Shown: piece by piece, positions 47,289 to 58,864 of the stretch
How the letters are laid out: each line of letters starts with the position of its first letter
Numbering within the stretch: position 1 is the first letter of the stretch
Origin: Tigriopus japonicus
Taxonomy: Eukaryota; Arthropoda; Copepoda; Harpacticoida; Harpacticidae
Length of the DNA stretch: 64,000 nucleotides
Assembly (NCBI GenBank): GCA_010645155.1
Contig: CM021317.1
Span: forward strand, 4,575,710-4,639,709
Direction: 5' to 3'
The notes under the pieces: model-generated
Told to the model about the DNA's origin: nothing
Databases searched by the model: none
Seen by the model: the letters and a program-made list of their open reading frames with translations, nothing else
Made by a program: the position numbers and the translations under genes

Positions 47289-49363
47289 TACAATCCAAGT
47301 TTCGGTCAGTTTTGAAGTTTAGTGTTTTTTAAGAACCATATTTGAATAAATGAGAATGTTGGGGCTTCAAAATTGCTAGGCACCACTTGGCTTCGTGATG
47401 CAAAAAAGTTAAAGAAGTGCAAGAAGAACAAAATCACGAGACCTGTTTGGTCCAACAATATTTTGTCATTTGGGGCATGTTTTAGAAAACACTTTTGGTA
47501 TGTCTGAATTGTCCTAAAGTATTTAGGTCTTGTTTGGTAATATTTTAATCAAACTTTTAACCATTGCCTTAGTTATTCCGTCAAGTAAAGCATAATCTTT
47601 CTTTTTTCAATTAATGCCTCATCCGTAGAGGGCGGAAGCGAGCTGAAAAAATTGCCAAAAAAGTTATTAAGTTGAAAAATATGGGCAAAAAGGATTTTTC
47701 AGCGAAAAAGGGACAAAAAAGTCATTTTCCCAGATACAAATGAACGAAATCAGTTTTTTAACTAAAAATGACCAAAAAAAGTTTTCTCTTCTCAATTTGT
47801 CAAATGATGGGGCAAAATTTATTTCCTGTTGTTTTCAGATGGCATATTTTTTGTTCTCGATTATTAGATTTAAAAAAATTCGCCTTCGGTCTTTCACCTA
47901 AAAAAACGTGACAACCTTTTTTAAAGTCGGATTAAAGTTTCAAAAAATATTTTTTTTGTCTAAAAAACGTGAAAAAAAAGTTTTATATCTTAAATTTCTA
48001 CAAAATGCAAAAATAAATTCAAAATAAGATCCAAAACCCAAAACAAAAGTTCTTTTGGGCCAAAACGTCAAAAAAAGTTTTTTACAGTTTTCAGTAAAAC
48101 CTTTTGAACCCTCGTTCTACTCCTCAGTAATATTTGAATGAATAATTGTGGGAAACGTTCAGGGTAGTTCATTGTTCCTCCGCCTTTTATAACACACTTT
48201 GTAAACTTCAGCCAAGCAATTCAGTCACTATAAGTCGCTATAAAAATACAGTCAAATCTATGATGGGTCTTTGGAATAGAACGTGCATAATTTGAATGAA
48301 AGAGCCATCACTGGATACAAAATCATAGTTTCTAAAAAAGTGAAAAAAATTCTGAGACTTGCTATGAGCATGGCTTAAGATGTTTTCATTTACTTTAATA
48401 TATTCAGTATTAGTGTGCCGCCGTTATTGTGTTTCAAATAGTTCTTTGTTTGACATGGGACACGAAATATGAATAACCCTGTATACACAAATTCAAATTG
48501 ACACAGATTTTGACGAACTTCGTCTTCACACACGATATTTCTCCTTTGGTCTCTAAGGTGGGCCCCCAAAGAGTTAACTAACAGTTTGTATGCCAAAGGT
48601 CAAATTTCGATACAAGGTCGCCCAAAACTGGTTCGTGTAAGTGTAGCTTTTAAGTAACATTTAGTATGTTAATAACGAGGGAAATAAGCAATTCATCAAA
48701 AACAATCCGTGGCAACTCCAAACAACGTGTAGTTCTTGATAATATATCAATAAATCGATTCATTGATCCTCACTCTTAGCATGATCATAAAATTTTATCA
48801 GAGCCGAGCTTATTTCTTTTAGGAAAATTGTGCACCATAATTGAAATGCATCCACAAAGACATTTGCATTTGTGCTAACGCTTGTAATGTGAAAAATACT
48901 TTAACTTTTGGGCATTTTTTTGTGCCCAAAATTATCATTTTGTCCAAAAACTACCAAAATGTGTTCACATTATCCATTTTTAAAAGAAGAAGTTTGCAAG
49001 ATGAAGAACAGAGATGCTCAAATTACGCCAGTTTGCTAAGCTTCCTTAGGGAAAAATTCAAATTTTTCATACTCCTTTGGAAATCAATACCCAACATTAA
49101 TCTATCTGTTTTCCTCTCACTCGTACGTGGGGTCCAAATTAGCCTGCCTGTAAATAATACATGCCAAGACCGAGTTATTATCAGGTTTTTGTCTACCTTA
49201 TTTGTATCCATATAGGAGGGCATAACAGACAGAGAAATTTGGTATCATTAGTGTCGATAAAAACATTTATTCACTTCTGGTGAAGAGGGTGTAATAAAAA
49301 CTCTTCCCGTTACACACAGAAAGGAAGATTGAACCTAAATATCATAATAATGAGTTGACAGAT
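47289..49363. other. Intergenic, AT-rich
   Basis: No gene. About 47640-48110 is crowded with CAAAAAAGTTTT-like strings, possibly an old miniature element, but no clean inverted ends or target duplication were found. Confidence 0.45.
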
Positions 49364-49511
49364 TTATACAATTAGAAGTATAGGGTGCCCCCACTTGTCT
49401 CTACAATAGTTTTGAAATAGTTTAGGATGTAATTCAGGGTAAGAAAGTGATAAATCATTGCTGGAACAGAAATCGTCACTTTGATGTCCGGTGCTCTCTT
49501 CTTGAGGGGCT

Positions 49512-49871
49512 CTACCTCGCCTTAAACCACTGTAAAAAAGATTTTGAATGGCGAAAATCAAATTCTGCTGGGTTCTGGCACGGACATGTTCTTGGTTCTG
49601 GAGAAAGTAGGAGTAGTTTAGAAACACCTCCAATCAAAAACAACTGAAGCCTTTGATTTAGGAGCTCATAGAATTTCGAGTGTTCATCAACATTTGAGGC
49701 AAAGGAGGACAAACTTTGAGCAGATCCACACTTTCCGATTTGGTCGAGGTCATACCAATTATTGTTTCCAAAGATAAAGAAACTACTTGAGGATGGATGG
49801 GATTCTAAGTAGTTCAAATCAAATCCTACTTCACGGACACGTGTTGGTTCAAAATAACGGAAAAATATCAT
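49512..49871 (-). CDS. Hypothetical open frame, unknown
   Basis: From the ATG at 49869-49871 (minus strand) the frame runs about 119 codons. The composition looks protein-like, with FRYFEPTRVREVGFDLNY and GNNNWYDLDQIG, but no family is recognised. An overlapping minus frame (49364-49633) also looks protein-like, so this may be an exon with a frameshift or unrecognised splice site, or retroelement-derived sequence next to the BEL/Pao remnant. No clear splice acceptor lies upstream; a TAA precedes the frame. Confidence 0.25.
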   Translation of the reverse strand: MIFFRYFEPTRVREVGFDLNYLESHPSSSSFFIFGNNNWYDLDQIGKCGSAQSLSSFASNVDEHSKFYELLNQRLQLFLIGGVSKLLLLSPEPRTCPCQNPAEFDFRHSKSFLQWFKAR

Positions 49872-50221
49872 GTCAGAGGGTAGTTTCACCACAAACAAAC
49901 CGATGAACAATTAACCTAATCATGTTCATTACAATGATCAGTAGAACAACGTAACAAATCAAGACTTCTTTAGTTCATAAGACAATGCATTTGTTCACCA
50001 CAAAGTGTATGCATTGGCTATGGCAGAGTTGGGTCAATTACTTGAAAAATGTAATTAATTCCAACTACAATTTGTCGTGAAGATTTCTCCTCACCGAGTG
50101 TTCGTTGTCTCACGACCTTTCACACTTTCAAGAGTTTAAGATGAAATGTATTTTTCAGTAGTGATGGACCGATAGCGCTTTCGGCCGAAATTACGGCCGA
50201 AATTTTTTTTTTCACCGAGGT

Positions 50222-50604
50222 TTTTTGGATCGTAAAGCCTCAAATTCCTCTTGAAATGATTCGCACTGAGCTTCTCGAATTGCCTCCTTTAGAGCCCCAG
50301 ACTGATGAAGATTTCCTGAGTTCATCTTGGATTCAATGGCCCCTTTGAGGTTGTCAAATTTCTTTCCCACGGAACAAGCATAAATATGTGGTTGATGGAA
50401 CATGGAACGCATCTCTTGATCGTTTTCCTCCAATCGATTTGGTGGAGAGTCTTGAGGCTTGAAGAAATTTGACAACCTCAAAGGGGCCATTGAATCCAAG
50501 ATGAACTCAGGAAATCTTCATCAGTCTGGGGCTCTAAAGGAGGCAATTCGAGAAGCTCAGTGCGAATCATTTCAAGAGGAATTTGAGGCTTTACGATCCA
50601 AAAA
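50222..50604. repeat. Perfect 143-bp inverted repeat with 97-bp spacer
   Basis: Bases 50222-50364 are the exact reverse complement of 50462-50604. The right arm is the native pol sequence of the BEL/Pao remnant (minus frame FWIVKPQIPLEM...); the left arm is an inverted copy joined beyond the 97-base spacer. A transcript across it would fold into a long hairpin. It may be real or an assembly or library fold-back. Confidence 0.9.
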
Positions 50605-51790
50605 GGCCTCCGATCTTCGGAGAAACGTAGAAATTCCGGACCCTCAAACCACATTAAAGGAATTTCTTTAACAGAGACCAGCCCTCGTGATGCTAAATCA
50701 GCCGGATTGGCTTTGCCTGGAACATGACGCCAAGCTTGTAGATCGGTGATAGTCTGTATCTCTCCCACCCTGTGCGCTACAAAAGGTTTGAAATGGTGAG
50801 CAGGGTTAACTGCTCCTCGAAACGAGTATCGTCCTCCAGCAAATCAACACGACTGAACATAGCCTCGATGTCACCGGCTACGGCAACAATTTCTTCTCTG
50901 AATCGAATCAGAACATCAAAGATGTCGTTTTGTGAGAAGGGCCTGTTAAGAGGCAATCATTTAAACGCTTGCCCTCAAATTTGGCGGCAGAATCGAAAAC
51001 TATTCTGACCTTAATACCGCACTTCTTCCACACGCCGTGATGTGGGAGAAAGGATTGATTTGGATGATTTATTTCATCTGGAGTGCCGATCTTTTTGGCA
51101 TATCCTTCTTTTAGGTATTCCTTCATTCCTTCATCATTCCATGGCTCTAGCATAAGCTATTTTGAATGCTGGATCACGTTGAAATCTCTGTTCCAAGGTT
51201 TCATATCGTTTTAAAGCCATTGATCGATTATTGGTAGGTTTCGAAATTCCAGGTATCCACGGAGGAGCAACTTCATAACCTGGACGATTTTGATGTTTCT
51301 TTGTATTTTCTTTGATGATTTTTAGCGCATAGGTGTCTTCAAGGCTGAGATTCTTCTCTGCCGAAATTCCAAGTTCATATCCATACGATTCAGTAGCAAA
51401 GAAATCCGACAAAATCTTATCGAGATTTCCCTCCTCACATCTAACGAAGTTGAAATGATGGTTGGGAAAACCACCCTCCTGAATTCTTCCTCGTGGCACC
51501 CAACCCAATGGGGTCCGAAACGCATAAGGTTCTTGGTTGGTCCCCAATCGCCACTCCAATGGCATGATAAGCGACTCAGAATCCAAAGCCAAAAGAATCT
51601 CAACTTGTCCTCCATGTTGAGGAAGAGTTACTTTTAAAAAGCGTGGTAGATCCCGTATTGGGCCAATACAAAATGATAGAGGGATTTTGGTTGATGTTGT
51701 ATCTTCGGTATGCTCTCGTCTGTGATATGCTCTCTCTTGTCCAATTCCATATCTGTATATAAACCTTGCCCTCTCTGAATAATATATCTA
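50462..51790 (-). pseudogene. BEL/Pao LTR retrotransposon pol remnant
   Basis: Minus-strand pieces follow BEL/Pao pol order. An aspartic-protease end (LPRFLKVTLPQHGG, LALDSESLIMPLEW, FRTPLGWVPRG) is at about 51490-51660. A linker ending in QRFQRDPAFK precedes the RT start, with FLPHHGVWKKCGIKVRIVFD and KRLNDCLLTGPS (50908-51153). Then, with much of the RT missing, a piece near 50680-50740 has WRHVPGKANPADLASRG, typical of the region between RNase H and integrase. Frameshifts and deletions separate the pieces. A LINE joins its upstream end at about 51790 and no LTR was found. It is non-functional. Confidence 0.82.
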
Positions 51791-53690
51791 GTCATGGAAC
51801 TACTATCCCGGTGATCATACAGTTGATGATGACCAATGTAAGGCCGAAATATTTAACCATTATTTCTCGTCGGTTTTCACGCCCCGCTCTCTTCCTGAGG
51901 GTGGTGAGGTTCGAGTAGATTTGGGGAAAGACAATCTGAACTTGGTAATTAATGTCCAAAAAGTCTTAAAAGAAATTCATAGACTAAAATATTCTACAAC
52001 ACCGGGACCCGATGGCATATCTTCCAGTCTTCTGAAGAGACTTGGAAAATCGGTGGCCTATCCTCTCTCACTTATTTTCGTTCGGTCATTGTCGTCTGGC
52101 GAGGTTCCCTGTGATTGGCGATGTGCCAATATATTCCCCTTTGTGAAAGGAGGTGATGCAAGACAAACTTCCAACTATCGTCCGATATCTCTAACCAGTG
52201 TTTCTGGGAAGCTCATGGAGAGACTAGTGAAAGATCGAATTTGGGACTTTATATCAGAGGGCGGACGAATTGCAAACAATCAACATGGTTTATTTCCGGG
52301 AAAGTCATGTACGACCAACCTTCTCGAGTTCAACGAATTTGTTTCTCGAGCCATGAATGATGGGAACAATGTCCATGCGGTCTACTTGGACCTTTCGAAG
52401 GCCTTTGACAAGGTCAATCACGATGTGTTGCTTGGAAAGCTATTGAGGTTGGGAATTGGAGGAATAATGTGGAGATGGATTCGGCAATGGTTGTTGTGGC
52501 GGTCTCAGCGTGTGGTCTTGGGTGGTGCGTCATCGAATTGGAGTCCGGTGTCTTCTGGAGTTCCGCAAGGCAGCGTGCTTGGTCCCTTACTTTTCTCAGT
52601 TTACATGGACGATCTTGTCGTAAAAAGCCCAATATTTTCACTAAAATTTGCTGATGATTGCAAGATCTTTTCGGTAGTGAACTCAGTTGAAGATGAGATC
52701 GGACTGCAGAATGCTCTCGACCAAGTTCACGAGTGGTCGCTCTACAACAGCATGACTTTCAATGCAGCCAAAAGTAAGATCCTTCGCTTTGGCAGGAGGA
52801 AGGTTGAGATGCCCATTTACGTCCTCGGTGGTAGACCGATATCTATTGTGGATCAAATTTCTGACTTGGGCGTGCATTACGACGGAAAGCTGTCCTTTTC
52901 GATTCAGTGCGCCAAAGTGACAAATCGTGCGAATGCTGTGGTAGGCATGATCAAACGGTTTTTCACTACAAGACGTCTTAGTGTTCTTCGGCCTTTGTTC
53001 ACGTCCTACGTTAGACCAATTCTCGAATATGCTTCATCAGTTTGGTCACCAAGTTTGAAATATGCTGCCGAACTTCTCGAGTCGGTCCAAAGAAGAATGA
53101 CGAGATTGGCAAGGGAAACATTCGGGATGAGTTATTTGGATCGTTTGCACCACTGGGGTCTCCCTTCCTTAGAGGCACGGAGAACCAGAAGTGATCTGAT
53201 CAATTTCTTCAAAATATCTAATGGAGTCATCTCAATTTAGAACCTTTACAATACTGAAGATGTGATAGTTTTTGCTGGTGATGTATCATTGAAGACCACT
53301 AGGTGCACCTTGGAGAAAAAAGTTCGGAAGCCTCCAGCAAGATGTTTGTCAAGGCAAGGTTCCTTCTTCGTCAGAGCCGTGGATCCGTGGAATCTTCTTC
53401 CAAAGTCTACTCGTGTTATGGATAGCCTTTCTTCGTTTCGTGGAAAGATTGGTACCGGATAGTCTTTGATTGTTTCATGACGTTCCATTTTATCTACTGA
53501 CCCACGTTTTTATTATTATTATCATCATCATTACTTTTTTTTATTGATATTACTATTTTCAATCTTTTTATTGTCAACGTTTGTTCACGTGTATCTTAAT
53601 TTGTGAGATTGTCTCCCTTTTTTTCTCTCCTTTATAGCCTATACTCTCTGGTACACACTGTGTTTTTGTGTGGCATTCAACAATAAACAA
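51791..53690 (+). mobile_element. 5'-truncated LINE with nearly intact RT frame
   Basis: A plus-strand frame from about 51795 to 53462 lacks the endonuclease but carries a full reverse transcriptase, with STTPGPDGISSSLLKRL, NYRPISLTSVSGKLMERL, YLDLSKAFDKVNHDVL, SGVPQGSVLGPLLFSVYMDD and the catalytic LKFADDCKIF. A single in-frame TAG at 53238-53240 interrupts it about 75 codons from the end, and the frame then continues to the TAG at 53460-53462. The 3' part has ATT/ATC-rich microsatellite-like sequence at about 53510-53545. The motifs fit the CR1/Jockey group. Good preservation marks it as a fairly young insertion into the BEL/Pao remnant. Confidence 0.87.
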
Positions 53691-56406
53691 TTTATAACGA
53701 CACGCATTTTTATCCTGAAATACAAAGACAGTAACTTATTAATTAGTTGATGTTTCAGTGTAACTTTTCTTTTTTTGTTGAAGAGACATTCTGTTTAAGC
53801 CTAAGTTGCTACATTGTTAGCAATAATTCAAGCCTGAAGAAATTGTTTCTTGGCAGTCTTTACATGGTAATTGGAAGGCAGTGGGATAAAACTTTAACAT
53901 GTTCTTTTTTTCATTCAACCCTTTTTATTTCTTTTTACGTTCACATTGAGCCTTAAACCCTCAAATTGCTGAACTAGAACCGTTTTAAGTGTAAATCATG
54001 GCAAGAATGTCCTACTTTTCTTCCAACAAAAACTGGCCGGGACCCTACAAGTGCGAAACCTTTTGCCGAACAACTGAAATAAGAGCCAATATGACGACCG
54101 CTAGCGGCAAAACAGGGCCGTTGTCTGTGCTGAGGTGCCCAACCGATTTTGACGAATCCAAGTTTTTCCATAAAAGTCCATTCAGTGATTCTAGGTCCTT
54201 AGGAGGGATTTATATTTTACGTCTTGGTACCTCTCCCCTTACCTGATTGATAATATGCTCGGTTCATTTACTAGAAAATGATACATATAAAATCATTTAT
54301 TAACAGAAAGAAGTATTAAAAACCATTTCATTTCTGTGCATGGGCAACATTTTGGAATACTGATTTGGTGCTTTGGAATCTACTGAACAAATCAGCATCT
54401 TTAAATTATGGTTTGGATCAATGTTAAGTCCTCTTTTTTTAAATAACACAAGGCTTGCTTAATTGCTTTTAATTCAACTACCCTAAAAATAAACTTTTGC
54501 ATATTATTGACCCAATTCCACCCAAGGCATCTTTACGTGAATCATCGATCGTTTCCAAGAACTTAGAATCATCAAATGGGCGTGTTAATTATTATTAGGC
54601 CCCTGAAAAATATTTTCATTTGCTGTGGCGAGGAAATTCAAGACGTTTCAAGGAATAACGTCAGCTGACAATCACGCTCGAAAGCCATCAGCTGACACTA
54701 CTCTGTGAAACATCTGTTGAGAGCTCTATGTTTAATTAGATTTTCTCTGGCTGTCCCAGAATTTGAAAAACGGCTTTTGCCATTAGCAGAGGCATTCAGG
54801 TCTTCCGTGATCCTTGTCCTAACTTCTCAAAAAATCTTACGAACGTGAGCCAATGTGAACGCTCGTGGATTCAAATGGGCTGATTAACGATGATTGATCG
54901 ATTCTTCATTGTCGTGTCTTTAATTAAGTATAATTTGGGTGGCATGCTACACCTTTTGAGCGACTTATGAGCTTTTAGAATAACAATCTTGTTCGTAACT
55001 ATCCTATTTTTTCAAACCCTTGGCAGAAAAATATCACACAAAAATATTATCAGTTTTAGGGCAGTTTAGTCAGAGAAAATCAGAGAAAATGTTAAGTCTA
55101 TCAGTTGGATTTTACCATTTTTCACATCTTGCTCTACAGAGTAGTCCATAAATAACGTCCCCTTGTATTAATAAAACGTATTGTATTTTAATATTAATAA
55201 AGTATTAACAAATGTTATTTGACATGTTGCGACAAAACAAAGAAGGATGAAGAATTTTTATTTCATGTTGTGGCATCAAAAATCTTTATCATTTGCTTGG
55301 GAATTTGCATGTTTTTTTTTTTCATGTAGTCAGAGCGTTTTTTTTTGCTTTTTTGGGCAAAACATTAACCGGTTAAACTCAAATAACTCGACAGCTGAGC
55401 AACACATTTTCAAGCAATTTCGATTCGAAAGGTATCCAAATCTGCTCGAAAAGTGTGCTGATTAGATTTTCAAATTATAATTTATGTAATAGGTTTTAAG
55501 ATATACAACTTTTTATCTAGACCTGACTTAGAGAAGCTCAGTCAATCAAAGTTGTTCCCCTTGGTTTCCTGAGTCTGTATCAAATTTCATAGTGTTTGGG
55601 AATTTCCATAGAAACTTGATATGAAATTTTCAGTACCGTGTCTGCCGATTTGAAAAATTCGAGATGAACCGGGCTGGAACATTTTTAACACAGATAAAGC
55701 CACACCAACTGGAGCTCAGGGCTAGTAGGCTATACCTCTGTTAAGCTGAGTCTCGTAGTGACATTGGAGTATTTCTGTGGAACAAAGTTATATGCCAGGA
55801 TGACATAACGTGTAAAATGTCAAAATATTTTAGTGTAGGTTCTGCTAAATGTGAGCTCAAAAGAATGATTCTATTTCTACCCATTTAACACAAGTAATTA
55901 GTAATCACCAATGTATCTTAAGAAAAGTGAATGTTTTCACTGAAATACAAACATATAAACAATCAAACAAACATTGAAATGGTTCCATTGGACTGAAACC
56001 ATCAGCCAAAAGTATTTTGAAAGTGAACGATGCTTTGCGGATTGATTTTATCAGATGGTCTCGTTCAGAGAATCAAGCGTTCAGAATTCTTCTTTTGAAC
56101 ACAATACTTTCATTGTTCATATCAGAATTACAATAATACAAGTTCAATGATTGATCCATGAAAACTCGAGGCACAAGCGAAAAACCAATGATTTTTTTTT
56201 TCAAATTTATTGGTGATGGAAATGACCCCTCTCTCAAACATATTTTGTACTTTTATTTCCCTTTCTCGACCTTGTGAGGTTGGACACGTATCGTGTGAAA
56301 TGGACATTTAGGTCACACCCGAACAGTGGTCTAATGGGCGAGCTGTGTTGCCTCTCATTTAGTAGCCTAATTTTTTACAAGTTAATTACATGTCAGTTCG
56401 AGTTCA
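53691..56406. other. Intergenic with a dispersed repeat
   Basis: No gene recognised; short open frames at 53747-53956, 53998-54246 and 55247-55465 lack motifs. A repeat copy is at about 55432-55635. AT-GATAATATGCTC near 54245 also occurs near 24520. Confidence 0.5.
55432..55635 (+). repeat. Dispersed repeat B, copy 2
   Basis: This is the second copy of the segment at 26312-26505, in the same orientation, with matching GGTATCCAAATCTG start and TTTCCATAGAAACTTGATAT end. Confidence 0.7.
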
Positions 56407-57673
56407 ATGGTGATTAAAAGCAGTTCAGTCATGCTAAGTCCGATAACATATCTCATTATAGGGATATCTCTCATCTTTGTTCAAGTCAATTCCAGTGCCA
56501 GGACAAATGTTATTATCAGAGGCACCACAACGGCACCGAACTTTACTCGACAGGAGGGTAAAAGTAATAGCGCATCCAAACATTCAATGACATTTTTTCA
56601 AATACAATCTCAGGGAAACTATTATTATTTGACTATTAGAGGCCATGAAGTGCCCTGTGGATTACCCATGGGCTTTCGATTTTGGGCTCAAGTGTTGTAA
56701 AACCTACAAGGGAGCAATTTTGAATCAAGACTTGGAATACAACGATCCAATAACAGCGTGTGAAAATGCCAATTGGATTCCTTGCCCCAGTTTGGAAACT
56801 CTTTGCCGTTCCAGAGTGGAACCAGGTACCAAAATATTTATGAATGAAGAATAGTCCCGGTTCAAATAAATCGTATGAGGCCCTTTTTTAGTTTCTTGTC
56901 CAGCATCCCATCCTTTGGGCTTGATTGAGGCAGGTTGCTGTCAAAGCATCGTGTCTGTTTACGATCCAGATGCAGATCCACCTTGCTATGGAGATATTTT
57001 GAATCACACATCGCCCTCTTCGTGTTGCACCAACTTTTCTCAAAAAGTCGAATGCATGGAGAGGCGACAAAAGTGCTTGTGCTCTGAAGGTGAATGGTTT
57101 CCATTTGAGTCTATCTAGAGGTTAAATAATTGAAAACTATCTTAGGTGACTTGGTCAAGGACCCCCCTTCAATCTTGGAAGACACGCCATATTCTAATTC
57201 GTTTCCCGCTCAATACGCTTTGACAGACTCTCAATGTGACAAACATGGTAAAAACTACTGGTTATCTGGATCTGGGGGAAGGTACTTCATCATTGATATG
57301 GCCTATCATTTCATTCCAAATCAAATTGTTTTGAGAAATGCTCATAATGGCGGTTATAATGATAGGTATATTGAATTGAATCGTCAATCTTTTTATCTTT
57401 TTTTATTCAGAAGGTTTTTGTTTCAGGGGGACTCGTGAGTTCAAGATCTATGGCTCAGACACTAAACCTCCCATAAAACAACAGAATTGGCCAGCATGGA
57501 TTGAAATTGTCCAAGGGTCGTTTCCTCGTCCCAGTTCATTTGGATCGCAATCGTGCCGAATTCCATTAACCATGTTGTCCATTAACAACACAAGAAGACT
57601 GAGATATTTCAAATTTGAAGTTTTGACTGTTTACGGATATGGTGGAGCTCTCCAGTTTATTGGAATCTATTAA
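56407..57673 (+). CDS. Secreted Cys-rich protein with discoidin-like C-terminal domain
   Basis: Five exons (56407-56557, 56640-56825, 56892-57089, 57146-57365, 57427-57673) with 61-82-bp GT-AG introns encode 333 residues. Residues 1-30 hold a signal peptide (ITYLIIGISLIFVQV). Exons 2 and 3 encode two related Cys-rich segments, each with a CC pair and regularly spaced Cys (KCPVDYPWAFDFGLKCC; CPASHPLGLIEAGCC), like small disulphide modules. Exons 4-5 resemble a discoidin/F5-8C galactose-binding-like fold, with YFIIDMAYHFIPNQIVLRN and YNDRGTREFKIYG. A role in extracellular carbohydrate or surface binding is inferred. The start could instead be the ATG at 56431. No exact family name can be given. 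Confidence 0.78.
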
Positions 57674-58069
57674 TCTGATTCTTATGGGCTGAGCAAAAGT
57701 ATTGCCGATAAACAAGAGGTTTGAGTCAAGTGGACAAGCGATTAATGTTTGATGTCGATGGCTTTATTTTGTTTGGAAGATGAATCACCGTTAAGAGAAA
57801 CTTCACCTTCTGTTGATATTAAAGAAGTCCAAAGTACGCTACACTAAAAAAAATAACTAAGACTCTTATACTCTTTCATTTGTGGACCAGAACCCACAGA
57901 TACTTAGAGATACGTACACAAATTTGAAGTTTTTCTCTCATTTCAGTTTTTTTAAGTTGACTAGAGGTTCCATGAAAACAATCGAAGCTTTCCCAATCTA
58001 CAGACCTTCAGTATCTCAGGGACAAGTTTTTAGGAGTGGCCAACTCTTTCCTCCCAACAGTGATCTCCC
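57674..58069. other. Intergenic
   Basis: Downstream region of the Cys-rich gene; no clear AATAAA and no gene motif. Confidence 0.45.
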
Positions 58070-58540
58070 CCAATGGATGAGTGCAGTCAGACGAATTTAG
58101 CTGGAGATTTTGGGGCCAAACTTGCTAGGGATGGATCAAAACTAGGCATAGGGGCTTCATAGTTTAAGTTTGTTACTTGAGGGAAACTTTCTTGTCTTGA
58201 TTGATTGTAAAACGAAGAATCGAGTTTTAGAGGGTGAGTCTTGACTCTGACACATCCCTATTCATTTTGGCCCCAGAATCCCCAGCTGAATTCCTCTGAT
58301 TACACTCATCCATTGATTTCCGCCAGTTGATTTTCGCCAAGGGAAACTCCGCCAGCACTAATCTCCACCAGGGTAAACTCTCCCAACATTCAACCCCGCC
58401 AAAGGTTGACTCCGCCATGTTAAACTACCCCCAACGGTGATTGCCGCCATGCTGAACTCTGCCACGGTATACTCCAACCAGGGGGGTTAGTCTGGTGGAG
58501 ATTAGTGCTGGTGGAGTTCCCTTGGCAGAAATCAAGGGGG
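58070..58540. repeat. Composite palindromic repeat region
   Basis: The dispersed repeat of 5335-5560 lies here inverted (about 58070-58260), with its tail GGCCCC-GA-TCCCCAGCTGAATTC present again in opposite orientation at 58269-58293. Next, 58327-58381 (CGCCAAGGGAAACTCCGCCA, CACTAATCTCCACCAG) is repeated inverted at about 58487-58537. Between them, ACTCCGCCATG-like strings repeat. The whole is a nested inverted structure without coding sequence. Confidence 0.65.
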
Positions 58541-58864
58541 AGCTGCTTAGAGGAGTATAGAGAGGCCATTGTCGTCATTTTGTCTCCCTTGTTGGTAGCT
58601 GATACTGGCCAAAGTTGCCCATAAGTTGCGTGAAAAGACAAATGAGATATCGTGTACTTAGAGAGTATATTTCAGGAACCTAAGTACATAAGAAGTTATT
58701 AGGGTATGTAAGAAATACATAATGTTCACAAATTTACCCCGGAAGGTTCGTCGTATGCGTCCTCGGATTGCTTTCTGCCAACTATGTCTGAGTCGTCTAA
58801 ATTAGCCTTAGTACAGTGAGACGGAATTTCCCCCCCCGAAGTTCAGTCGGGAGCTCCTTAGCAA

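Noticed and set aside
50158..50172. TAGTGATGGACCGA terminus, also at about 40999
   Set aside because: Two copies of one possible hAT end, but no matching inverted end was found for either, so no element can be drawn.
58128..58260. Short hAT MITE with TAGGGATG ends
   Set aside because: The inverted ends match, but the 8-bp flanks AAACTTGC and TTCATTTT do not; treated as part of a dispersed repeat instead.
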